From Gaeumannomyces sp. JS-464 (taxonomy: Eukaryota > Ascomycota > Sordariomycetes > Magnaporthales > Magnaporthaceae), in the NCBI GenBank assembly GCA_002197995.1, contig NGZR01000010.1, positions 44,061-108,060 on the forward strand: DNA of 64,000 bases, given 5' to 3'. Position numbers and translations under genes: made by a program. The notes under the pieces were generated by a model that searched no databases, had not been told where the DNA came from, and worked only from the letters and a program-made list of their open reading frames with translations. Positions 11,601 to 21,539 of this stretch are shown piece by piece. Position 1 is the first letter of the stretch. Each line of letters starts with the position of its first letter.

Positions 11601-14600
11601 TTCTGGGCGGCCGTGCGCGCCAGGGAGAGGTCGAGGAACTTGGTCGTCGTCCGGGGCAGAAGCGCCTTCAGAGCGTGCTCCGACAGCTTCTCGTCGACGT
11701 ACCGCCATCCGCTCGGGATGCTGCCCTTGGCCGACGTCGTTAGCTGAACAGAGATGCCCTGGACTCCAGCGCACGCCTGCAGCGCGTCGGCGACGGCGAC
11801 TGGCGGCTCGTGGACTACGATGGTGTCGCCCTTGCTGGCGAAGCTCGTGATCCTGAGGGCAGCCAGCGCGGCGGCGAACGAAGCGAGGGCGGCCACGGGG
11901 TCGACGCCGTGGAGAGCGAAGGTCCAGTCAATCGGCACAGCGGCAGGCGACTCAGTCGAGTGGGCGACGGCAAGGTAGAGCTCGTGGCCCGACTCGGCGC
12001 GGCCAACAAAGGGCATCAGACGCGCTCCCGGAGCGACGCTGATGGTCGATGAGATCAAGTGCGTCACGCGAAGCGTCCTGGTCGTGGCGTCGAATGGCAG
12101 TGGCGCGGGCATGTCGAGTGGGGAAGGCACCTGGGCCTCCCACGCGCCTTCCCGGGACTCAAACACCAGCCGGGTAGTCGCGGGCTTGACCTCTTCTCTG
12201 ACGACACGACGCGTCGTGTTGTAGCGTCTGTTCCTCACCTCGTCCTTGTACAGGCGTGGGATGATCAGCCGGTCGTTCTCGACATACACCTCCGACTCGA
12301 CCGACAGCAGCAGCTCCGAGGACCAGTGCCCGGCAGTCTCGAGGCGGAGGAGCTGCTCGGCGATGGTGGTGACCGTGTCTTCCTTGATGCGGTCAAAGTC
12401 GAGCGTCTGGAGGTTGAGCTGGGGGTACTCGAAGCGCATGCACCGGCCCATGCCGAGCATCATGTACGAATGGGGCGTCTCCAGGCGAGCACCGCGCGTC
12501 ACGAACATGACGTCCTTGGCGTGCTTGTAGATGAGCCGCAGCGCATCTATCTTTTCGGGCGTGATGACCTCCATGAGCGGCTGCTCCAGCTCGGTCAGGC
12601 ACACCACCGTGCTGCCTTCCACAGGTGCGTTCTCGTTGAACGCCTCGATGGACTCGTGGCGAACCATCTCTGGGTATCTGGATGAGAGCGTCTTGTGCAG
12701 CGTGTCGCACATCTGCCTCACCTCTTGCGTCTTGCCGCCAATGAGGCAGAGCTGGGGCGCGCGGGCCGCCGGGAGAGACGACAGGTGCTTCAGAGGATAC
12801 CGCAGCGCCTCGGTGCGCCCGTCGGTGGCCTGGGCAACGAACACCCGTCCAGGGCCGACCCACGGCATGTCCGGTGTCGCTGACTCAATGCCGCGGAATC
12901 CCGTCTTCTGCAGCAAAGAGCCCCATTGGTCCAGGGTCATCGCCGCTCCCAGCTTGCGACCTGCATCGGCGCCGAGCCACCAGTCCGGCAGGCTTCCCAT
13001 GGTCAGGCCGACGCGCAGGCAGTCGTTGGTGGCAACCTCCTGGATGAAGACGTAACCGCCAGGCTTGACGAGGCTGCGCAGGTGCGTCAGCGTCTCCTCC
13101 ACGTCCCGGGTGGCGTGGAGCACGTTGGAGCAGACGACGGCGTCGTAGGTGCCCTCGGCGAAGTCTTGGCTAGCAGGGCTCTTGTTCATGTCGTACGGCT
13201 TGAAGATCATGCGGTTTGCGAAGCCCTTGAACAGCTCCTGGGCCTTGGGGATGACGCTGCCCGAAACGTCGGCATAGGTGTAGGTCAAAAAGGCGTCGCC
13301 CAGGCGGGTCACAATCTCCTTCGCCGAGCTACCCGACCCGGCACCAATCTCCAGCAGGTTCATCTTGGGAAAACGGTGGGACATCTGTTCGGCGAGAGAG
13401 GCTATCCACTCGTTGCCCTTGGCCAGACCGAAGCTTTCCAGCATCGTGTCCTTGGACACGTGCTGGAAAATGTCACCATTCTCACGAATCACCTGGGGAA
13501 GGTTCTCGCCCACCGACTGCAGCAGACGGATAGATGCATCTTGGCCGTGGTTGGCGATGAGGGCGTCGATGTCGTTTTGAGTGTCCTGGGTAGCGGCGGC
13601 AGAGACGAGCTTATTCTCTCCCTTGACAACCCTGGGCACATACTCCTCAGCGTAGTCAAGCAGGCTCTTGAAATGCGGCAGGGCGTTGGCCCTTTCCTCG
13701 GCCGTCACCTTGTCCACGAGTTGGCCGAGGTAGTAAAAGGCGATGCGTTCCGAGGCCACGGCAATGCCCTTGTCTGCAACGGTAGCCTCGTACCCATCGG
13801 CGACCAAGGCGGCATCCGGCTCCGCAACCTTGTACTCGAATCTAGAGAAGAGCACGGCGTCGTTCGCCTGGACGGCGGCGGAGAAGGGCACGATCTGCAT
13901 CTCGTCGACCTGGAGGAACATGTGGCCGCCTTCCTCGGAGAAGAGGGTGATGTCCGCCGCGGCTCTGACCACCTTGCCCGTCCTGGAGGTGGAAACGTAC
14001 TTGAAAGTAGGCTGCTTTCCGACACCCAGGGGAGTGAAGTAAGGATTGATCAGGATGGAGCGGAAGCTCTTGGGCAGGTGCAAATCCCACATCCTCTCGT
14101 CTCCGGGGCACGAGAAGGCGGCAAAGGACGTCTGCAGGGCCGTGTCCAGCATGCCGGGGTGGACAATCAGCTGGTCCTCCCAGGCCGACGCCGACTGATC
14201 CTCGATGGTTCCGACCGCGTAGTCGGCCTTGCGCCGGATGCTCGTGGTTCCGTGGAACGGCCATGCGTAGTTGTATCCGAGCTTGCTGAGGAAGGTGTAG
14301 AACCGGTCGGTATCGACGCGGCTGAGGTTGACCTCGTCGAGCTCGACCCGGGGCAGCTGGTCTGGCTCGGGCGCTGCCAGCGTCATCCTCACGGTTCCGG
14401 CCGTGTTCAGCACCAGGGCCGACTTGATGTCATAAGGCGAGCCGGAGTAGAGGGCGAAATCAGCCGTGATTTCCCCGTTGGACCGTCGGATGTCCTTGAG
14501 ATCAAACAAGGTCTCGACCTTGGAGTCTTCGTCATTGAAGGTCAACGCCTTGACGATCTGCAGGTCACGAAGCTCGAACAGGCTGATGTCAGAAGCACCG

Positions 14601-17600
14601 GCAAGCAGGCTGATGGCTTCCACGGTCATGGAAATGTAGCCGGTGGCAGGGAACACCATCTGGCCTTGGATCTGGTGGCCGGTCAACCAGGGGATCTCCT
14701 TCGGGCAGAGGATGTTGCGCCACTGCATGCTCTGCGACGTCTCCCTGTCGTGGCACCGCCTGCCCAGCAGCGGGTGGATGGGGTCTTGGGCCGTCTTGTG
14801 CAGGCCGGTGGAACGCGACAGGGCCATGAACTCGCGCGCATGGTCGAATGGGTATTTGGGAAGGTCGGGAAGGAAACGGCCAATGGCCTCAGATCCCGAC
14901 ACGGCGCGCTGGAAGGCACCAAACGCGACAGAGCCCGCTCCGAGCTGCGTCCAGATGTAGCCAAGGGCGTTGGAGAACTCCTGCACGTCATCCTTGCCGC
15001 GCGCCAGGACGCCGGAGTAGGGCGGGCGCTGGCCACAGACGGACTCGATGCTGTCGAGGGCTGGCGTCTTGAGGACTGGTGCAGGTCCAACCTCGAGCGC
15101 GAGGTCAAAGGGGCCGCTCTCGGTCCAGGCCTCGCCGGCAGCGGGAGAGAAGAGGACAGGGTTGACCATGTTGTCGACCCAGTACTGCGGAGACATCTTG
15201 CCTTGGGCCATGACAGTCTTTGCGTGGACACTCGAGTACCACTTGACGCCGGTAGCCACTCCACCTTCGATGCCACACTTCTCCATAGCGGCGAGGTAAG
15301 GCGCAGCACACGGGACGACGTGGGAAGAGTGATACGCGGTGTCGACCTTGAGCTTGCGGGCGAACTTGCGTTCATCCTGGAAGATGATGATGGCCTCGTC
15401 AATGGCATCCTCGTCACCGGAGAGGGTGATGCTGGACGACGAGTTCCGCGCTGCGATCTGGATCCGTCCCTGGAACCACTCGAGCTCACAGAACTCGGCC
15501 GCGTCCTCGAAGGTGGTGCCAACAGCCATCACTATGGGAACAGTCAGCGCTCGGTCTCGATAGCGATCATTCAGCAGATCACAACTTACTGGATCCCTTT
15601 CCGCCATTGGGCGACATGGCCAGCTTGGCATACAAGCCTCGGTAGTAGGCGACGCGGATGGCATCCGCCGCCGAGAGCAGGCCGGCGGCGTATGCGGCAC
15701 CAATTTCGCCGGACGAGTGGCCTACGACCGAATGCAGCTTAATGCCGGCGAAGCCGAGCATGTCGACGAGGACGATCTGCAGGGCGGTACACAGGGGCTG
15801 CGAGATGGCGGCCTCGCCTATGCGCGACGTCGCCGGCTCGGCGAGGATCATGTCGCGCAGCTTCCAGTCGGGCGCCTCACCGGCCGGGCTCTCGGCCAGG
15901 GCCTGATCCAGCTGGGCCAGCCGCTGGAACACAAAAGGCGACGTCTCGAGCAGGCGGGCGCCCATGCGCGCCCACTGCGCGCCCTGGCCCGTGAAGACGC
16001 CCAGGATCTTGGACGACGCCTTGGTCAGCTGGCGCGTGCCGATGGTGCTCATCTTGTCGCCGCTCAGCACCGCCTCGAGCTGGCGCCGGGCCTCGGCCGG
16101 CGTGGGCGCTGAGAGGGCGACGCGGTACGAGAGGGTCGACCGGCGGTGCTGCAGCGTGTACGCGAGGTCGTGCAACGTCTTCTGCTGACCCGCCGACAGG
16201 AAGTCCACGTACGACGCCAGCATGGAGCGCAGTGAGGCCTCGCTAGCGGCGGAGAAGGTGAGGGGCGTGAACAGAGCCCCCATGGGAGTCGGCACCTGGG
16301 CCTGGGGTGGTTGGTAGGCCTCCAGGATGGCGTGGGCGTTGGTGCCGCCAAAGCCTGCGGAGTCTGTCAGCAAGACACGAGAGACAAGCATAGGCTAACC
16401 ACTTACCGAAGCTGTTGATGCTGGCACGGCGAGGCTGGCCCGGCCTCGGCTCTGGCCACGGAATGCACTTGGTAGGGACCTGAAGGTGAGTGTAAAATGG
16501 TTTGAGCTTGGGGTTGAGGGTTTTGAAGTGCATGTTGGGCGGAATGATGCCATGCTGGAGAGCTAGCGAGGTGCCGATCAAGCTGGCCAGGCCGGCAGTG
16601 CCCTCGGTGTGTCCGACAATGGTCTTGATGGAGCCCACATAGAGCTTGTCGTCGTGCGGGCCCTGTGAGTAGAAGGCCGTGGAGATGGCCTCGGCCTCCT
16701 GCGGGTCGCCGGCCGGGGTGCCGGTGCCATGGGCGTGGAAGAACTGGGGCCGGTCCTCGGGCCGGTTGATGTCCAGACCGGCGCGCGCGTACGTGCTCCG
16801 GACCAGGGCGGCCTGCGCTTTGGCGCTGGGCATCGTGATGCCGCCCGTGCGGCCGTCCTGGTTGACGCCCGTGGCCCGGATCACGCACTCGATGCGGTCG
16901 CCGTCGCGGACCGCGGCGCTGAGCGTTTTAAGCACCACCGACGCCAGGCCCTCGCCGCGCGCGTACCCGTTCACGTCCTTATCCCACATCCTTGACCTAC
17001 CTTGCGGGGACAGCATGGACAGGTTGCTCTCGGCGACGAACATGGCTATGGCGAGCAAGTCAGCGGTGGCGGCTCATGGCAAGCGAGGACAGAGATACTC
17101 ACCGGGCGTCAGGATCAGGTTCGCGCCGGTAGCGACGGCGACTTCCGACTCGCCGCTGTGGAGGGTTTGTATAGCCTGGTGGACGGCGACCAAACTTGAG
17201 GAGCAAGCCGTGTCGATGGTCATGCTAGGGCCGTGCCAGTCAAAGTAATATGATATGCGGTTAGACATGATGCTGCGGGCCGCGCCCGTGGCTCCGTACT
17301 GGGGATACGTTTCCATATCGCGCGCCATCAGGCCGGCCCAATCGTCGCACATAAGGCCGACGAAAACGGACGTTTGCGAGCCGCGCAGCCCCTCGATGGT
17401 TTGGCCCGCAGCACAAAGGGAGTCGTAAACGGTCTCCAGGAGCATCCTCTGCTGGGGGTCGATGGCCTCGGCCTCGCCGGCCTGAATGTTAAAAAAGCCG
17501 TTGTCGAACCGGGCCGGGTCCTCGTTTAGGAAGTAGGCGTGGCGCACGTCGGTCGAGCCGTGGTGCTTGCCGTTGGGGTGATGGAAGGCGTCGGCGTCGT

Positions 17601-17733
17601 AGCGCTCCGGCGGCACCTGGCGCAGGAGGTCCCGCGGCGCCCGGAGTAGCTCCCATAGCTTCGACGGCGTGTCGCTATCCCCCGGGAAGCGGCAAGCGCT
17701 GCCGACGACGGCGATCGGTTCGGGTGCGCTCAT
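5606..17733 (-). CDS. Hybrid PKS-NRPS, 3,944 aa (KS-AT-DH-MT-KR-ACP-C-A-T-R)
   Basis: Exons (minus strand): 17733-17103, 17045-16407, 16354-15590, 15531-10441, 10381-8513, 8445-5606, all phases consistent; intron 4 is GC-AG. KS: DTACSSS C177, HGTGT H316, GHTEG H356. AT: GHSSGE S637. DH: H964 ([10 protein letters not shown]) and D1141 ([10 protein letters not shown]). C-methyltransferase: LEIGAGSGS near 1405-1413. KR: GLSGEMG near 2093, Y2232. No ER domain. ACP: S2407. A Pro/Ala/Ser linker follows, then C: HHILFDG 2677-2683. [13 protein letters not shown] near 3158, GYGPAE, YRSGD. T: GGNS S3571. Terminal reductase: TGSQGYLG 3648-3655, Y3779-X3-K3783. All key residues are present, so the enzyme looks intact. 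It should build a reduced, methylated polyketide, couple it to one amino acid and release it reductively. Architecture and length match ACE1/cytochalasin-type synthases (family knowledge); the product is unknown. Confidence 0.95.
10382..10440 (-). other. GC-AG intron 4 of the PKS-NRPS
   Basis: The frame from the KR/linker (VMDIIK) and the frame of the ACP ([13 protein letters not shown]) can only be joined by a 59-nt intron. It starts GCATGA on the minus strand and ends ATACAG, with a CTGAC branch-like motif inside. No GT donor gives the join. Length and position are like the other introns (52-67 bp). Confidence 0.8.
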
Positions 17734-18188
17734 TGTGGTGGTGAGGGCGGAGTCTTCAGGGAGTTGTTGAGATACCCAGCAAGAAGAGCAGTGCAAACAT
17801 GGATTGGCTTGTGTTGAACTGTCGGTGTGTCGATGGATAACGTCCTCTCACTGTCAACATCTTTAAAGTCAGCGGCCAGGCTTGGCTAATAATAGTGCGT
17901 ACAATAGACGCCGGTACCCGGTCCTGCTCCGGGGTTAACAGAATCGGCGTTCTTCGTATCCGCTCCCGTGCCAAAGACTCGGGGAACGCTGTTTTAGTCG
18001 TTGACCCGGTTGCCAGAATGGGCGATCCGAATATTTGCGCCCTAGACCATGTCGGATAAATGGAAGCGAGTCGGCGAGCCTGGGGCAACGCGGCGCAACG
18101 ACGCCATCACCCTGGACAGGATGTGGGACCGGAGTATTTCGGCGATGCTCGGCCTGATTTCTCTTTTGGTAAAGGCGGGCCTTTACTT
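17734..18188. promoter_or_regulatory. PKS-NRPS upstream region, cut by an element insertion
   Basis: About 455 bp of GC-balanced sequence lie between the synthase ATG and the (GA)n tail of the chimeric element. No coding frame or binding motif was identified. It is probably the proximal promoter, and with 20501-21539 it may be one half of a formerly continuous divergent promoter (inference). Confidence 0.45.
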
Positions 18189-20397
18189 GGGAGAGAGAGA
18201 GAGAGAGAGTATATTTAACGTCGGTAAAGTCGGGATCTACCAGCCCCTGCCTCCCAAGGGGCATACGACGTGCTAGCGCTACCTAAGCTTATCTACACCA
18301 GGCGAGAGTGCTGCTATCGAGGCGGCTAACAAATTAAACCCGAAGGCACACGGGGGTCGGGCCGCATTCCGGCGCTCCTTGTTGGTGAGCGGGCAATCGG
18401 CGGTAGGGCGTATAACTATACGCCGGGGCGTTGTAAAGCGCTGCGGGTGGTAGTGATGCTATCGGCCGGCGGGTGTGCCGGAAAAGGGGTAGAGCCGGGT
18501 TTGGGAGGGGGAGGGGGTCTTCGAGACCTCCCCTGGGCCCAGCCGGAGGTGCGGGGGACTAACGAGCCTACTATTGGTCCCAATGGTACAAAGGAAAAGG
18601 TAGAATGTGTAGGAGCAAAAGGAAACGGTTATATGCGGGCTTTTTGGGCCCTGTTACTATCGTCCAGCGATAGTGTAATAATTGGTAGCTTCGACGAACG
18701 AAGCAAAAAGGAAGGGCTTTTGGAGCAGCCGTTTCCAATATCCAGGCCTGTCGAAGGCCGGGGAAGGGTCCGCTATAGGCCATTTGTTTTCTGCCGCTTT
18801 AGCCAGCCTGCAAAATACAGGGTGGGAAGGGGATTTATTTCGCCCACAGCGGCACGGGTTATCGTCCTCGTGTCCGAATTTTCGGTGGTACCAGTCGAAG
18901 TCCCCGTGGCCGGTGCGTGCGGCTACTAGCTTTTGTAATACGGAGCGGTGTAATTGCAAAGCTTCGGGCGTATGCTGCGGGGCCGGCGGGAGGCTTATAG
19001 CCTTATACCGTGCCGGAAAGTTGTTTTCGAACCACGTGTTGCGGGCGTCCCGGGCCGTTTTCCGGGCTAAAGCTTTTACTCCGGCAACTGTTGGTTTGGC
19101 GTGTTGGGGGATCGGTAAAGCCGTGCCTAATTTTGCTTCAGCGTCGGCTTCTTCGTTCCCGGGCAACTGGATATCGAACCGCAGGCAGTAGTCGACTATT
19201 TCGATCGAAAAGTGCCCGGTAAAGCCGTCGAAAATCAGCCAGCGCCAGATCCGCTTGCCGTAGGCCTTTTGGCGGGTGCCCTCTCGACAGTCTTCTTGGT
19301 CGAACGGATCCATCAGGAAATCGAATTTGGTGTCGGCAAAGTAGCCAAACCAATCCTCCAAAAACGGGCTTTCCAAGGCTTGTACCCCCGCGATCAGCGG
19401 CCAAAAGAGGCGGTTGAAGATACGGATCCAGGCGAGGGTGATCTCTTGGCTCGAAAAGCCGGTAGGTGACCGCACAAAAGCAGTATCGCCGGGTAGATCT
19501 GCCTCCTCCCATTCCGCTAACGGCCATTGTTTGAAAATACAAAAGGGCGGAAAAGAGTCACCGACTGCGTTGCCGGCCCCTACCAACGTGCAGGACTCTC
19601 TGTTGGCCGGGTCGACGGAGTGCGGCTTTGCGTGCTTTTTCTTAGTTACAACCACGACCTTAATCCGGCCGTCACGCACGCCTATCCGGCACCCTACTTC
19701 GTCTGCGTTCCAGACCGCGGAAGCCGTCACTTCCTGCTTAGCCGCCATCCTTTCCGATGTTTGATACCAACGCCTGACGTCGTCAGGCTGGACTTTAAAC
19801 CCCAGCCTGCTCGCTTTAACAGGGCGAGTACCAATCTCTCGAAGCTCGGGGTGGTTCCTTTTCCAGGCGGGATACCAGTTCCTGTTGATCTCGGATAACG
19901 CGGGAGGGTTACGGCGGGCGCGGAGGAGGGTCGCCGCCGTTACTATCTCGTCTTTGGTGGCCGGCCGGCCGGCCCGTTCAAGCTGTACAACGTACGCGAC
20001 TACCGCAGCATCCTCAGCCTCGGTCAGCGTGCGAGGGCGGCCCTGGGGCAGGTAGGAAAGGTCAGGCCTCCCAACCGACTGCAGGGACCTAACGTGCCGC
20101 CCTACAGAGGAGTAGGGCACCCTCACGCGCGCGCAGAAGGCACGGAGTCCCTCCAGCGGCGCGTTCTTGGGAGGGGGGCATCTACGTGCCAAATGGGAGC
20201 GTTTTTGGCCTGCCTGCAAGATTTGCACGTATTGCCGTGCAGCCCTGATCGCGGGCGACTCCCTGATATCCTTATCTCCCGGCATTTTTACTTGTGAGTG
20301 CGTTGGCAGGCAAAAGAGTGCAATTCAAGCTGATCAAAATACGCGTCGCGGCTAATTTCTAAGTCAAGACCCCTGTTTTCCGACCCCCCCCCCCCCC
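18189..20397 (-). mobile_element. Chimeric retroelement: truncated DDE transposase plus LINE 3' end
   Basis: On the minus strand this unit has about 110 bp of leader next to the assembly gap, the 542-codon fusion ORF (20285-18657), and a 3' UTR of about 460 bp ending TTAAATATA then (CT)n (18190-18209 on the plus strand). The 3' UTR is the LINE 3' end seen at three other places in the window. Nothing resembling the missing transposase 3' half follows the tail, so this is not simply a LINE inserted into a pogo element. The 5' end is lost in the Ns. Fused 5' segment plus LINE 3' end is the structure described for MINE elements (WEIRD-MGL fusions) in Magnaporthe. Confidence 0.75.
18657..20285 (-). 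CDS. Fusion ORF: pogo-type DDE transposase N-part joined to LINE RNase H/zinc-knuckle C-part, 542 aa
   Basis: Uninterrupted ORF, no RIP stops. Residues about 10-150: helix-turn-helix regions (psq/CENP-B type; QGRPRTLTEAEDAAVVAY, WYPAWKRNHPEL). Residues 191-201 VWNADEVGCRI hold the first catalytic Asp (D195), and LIFDGFTGHFS holds the second (D353). The DDE_1 fold then stops at DIQL (374), before the PPHSSHLLQPLD-like segment with the third acid. From residue 375, PGNEEADAEAKLG is the end of a LINE RNase H, followed by the Tad/MGL-type tail with CRCGRNKSPSHPVFC (C478, C480, H488, C492). The DNA junction is near 19163. As a transposase it should be dead; as a DNA-binding/zinc-knuckle protein it could still be expressed (speculative). 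It sits between synthase and enoyl reductase. Confidence 0.85.
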   Translation of the reverse strand: MPGDKDIRESPAIRAARQYVQILQAGQKRSHLARRCPPPKNAPLEGLRAFCARVRVPYSSVGRHVRSLQSVGRPDLSYLPQGRPRTLTEAEDAAVVAYVVQLERAGRPATKDEIVTAATLLRARRNPPALSEINRNWYPAWKRNHPELREIGTRPVKASRLGFKVQPDDVRRWYQTSERMAAKQEVTASAVWNADEVGCRIGVRDGRIKVVVVTKKKHAKPHSVDPANRESCTLVGAGNAVGDSFPPFCIFKQWPLAEWEEADLPGDTAFVRSPTGFSSQEITLAWIRIFNRLFWPLIAGVQALESPFLEDWFGYFADTKFDFLMDPFDQEDCREGTRQKAYGKRIWRWLIFDGFTGHFSIEIVDYCLRFDIQLPGNEEADAEAKLGTALPIPQHAKPTVAGVKALARKTARDARNTWFENNFPARYKAISLPPAPQHTPEALQLHRSVLQKLVAARTGHGDFDWYHRKFGHEDDNPCRCGRNKSPSHPVFCRLAKAAENKWPIADPSPAFDRPGYWKRLLQKPFLFASFVEATNYYTIAGR

Positions 20398-20500
20398 NNN
20401 NNNNNNNNNNNNNNNNNNNNNNNNNNNNNNNNNNNNNNNNNNNNNNNNNNNNNNNNNNNNNNNNNNNNNNNNNNNNNNNNNNNNNNNNNNNNNNNNNNNN
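20398..20500. other. Assembly gap (103 N) after a poly-C run
   Basis: The Ns follow 14 C residues (20384-20397). The 5' end of the chimeric element and its flank are hidden here. Confidence 0.95.
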
Positions 20501-21539
20501 AGGGGACCCACAACGGACAGTCCCCAGGTACGGGGTTTATCGACTTTCTGATCGGTGGGGCGGAGGGGGAAAGTTTCCAGGGTGTCTCTCTCAGCGCCCA
20601 GTACGAGTTTTGTCACTAGTGCGAAACATGCGAGGGCTGTGCGTCTGCACGTGTTTGACGAGAGTCGCTTACGCTTACTGAGTTAGCCCATCGCATCCCC
20701 AGATTTACCTTTGGTCTCAGGCAGTTGTCGGCCCACCTTAAGCTCCAAGGCCGGCTTAGTCCCTGGTCCAATGCTATTAGTAGTAGAAACACGTATATTA
20801 CTGAGAATAGCAAGCAATGAACTAGTCAATGTTCCTCGTGATGTTATTTCTGGTGCGCGAAATGACACTATGGAGGGACCCACCGAGTCTCAGTTCACTA
20901 GCTGTTTTCTCCATCACTATACACCTCTCAGGGACCACAAACGTTATTTTCCGGGGATTTCCTAATCAGGATTGGGTCCGGTACATCTTTTTTTCAAAGA
21001 GTTTGTACCCAAACTGATGTATCGCTACTTCAGCCCCACTGGATCGGATACATTTGTTTTCAGTCCAACTTATTGCCATCGTTAAATACCTTTTGGCGAA
21101 ATCAGAGGGGCCCACCGGAATAACATTTGTGACCCCTGAGTGGTGTACAGCCGACTACATTCGGAACTGCGCCGTGGCGAGCAGACACATCCTTGCTCCC
21201 AATGTGTGATCTCGCCGTCTCGACGAGCTTCATAATGTCCCACTAGATTTAGTGTTTTATTGCTAACCAGGCGGCGTCACGGAGCTCTTCGGTATTTTTC
21301 GGTGCCGGGGTTTTGCGGTGCGTGCCCCCTTTTCCACCCAGCGGTCCCACCCTCCAACCCCCGGCTCAGGACGATCCGTCAACGAGGCCACGGAGCCCCG
21401 AATCCACATGCGGAGAGTTCTCCGGACACGCCCAACGACATAATACTGTATCTGCACCGATCCCATATGGCCTGGCCGTCCAGCCCACACCGTCCTCATC
21501 ACCAGACACACCCACCCCTATCCTCCCGCGCCAAGCAAG
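20501..21539 (+). promoter_or_regulatory. Upstream region of the enoyl reductase gene
   Basis: About 1 kb of unmutated, moderately GC sequence without a convincing coding frame or similarity to other parts of the window. It should contain the reductase promoter and possibly the distal half of a divergent promoter shared with the PKS-NRPS. No specific operator could be identified. Confidence 0.4.

Noticed and set aside
12000..13000. Possible enoyl reductase domain inside the PKS between MT and KR
   Set aside because: The region has no NADPH-binding ER motif and looks like the structural part of KR; the separate enoyl reductase explains the missing function.
12926..15742. 938-codon plus-strand open frame
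   Set aside because: It lies antisense to the DH-MT part of the PKS-NRPS and has no domain features; long GC-rich genes often leave open antisense frames.
17935..18264. 109-codon minus-strand frame across the (GA)n tail
   Set aside because: It runs through the simple-repeat tail of the chimeric element; I also checked it for the missing transposase C-part and found none.
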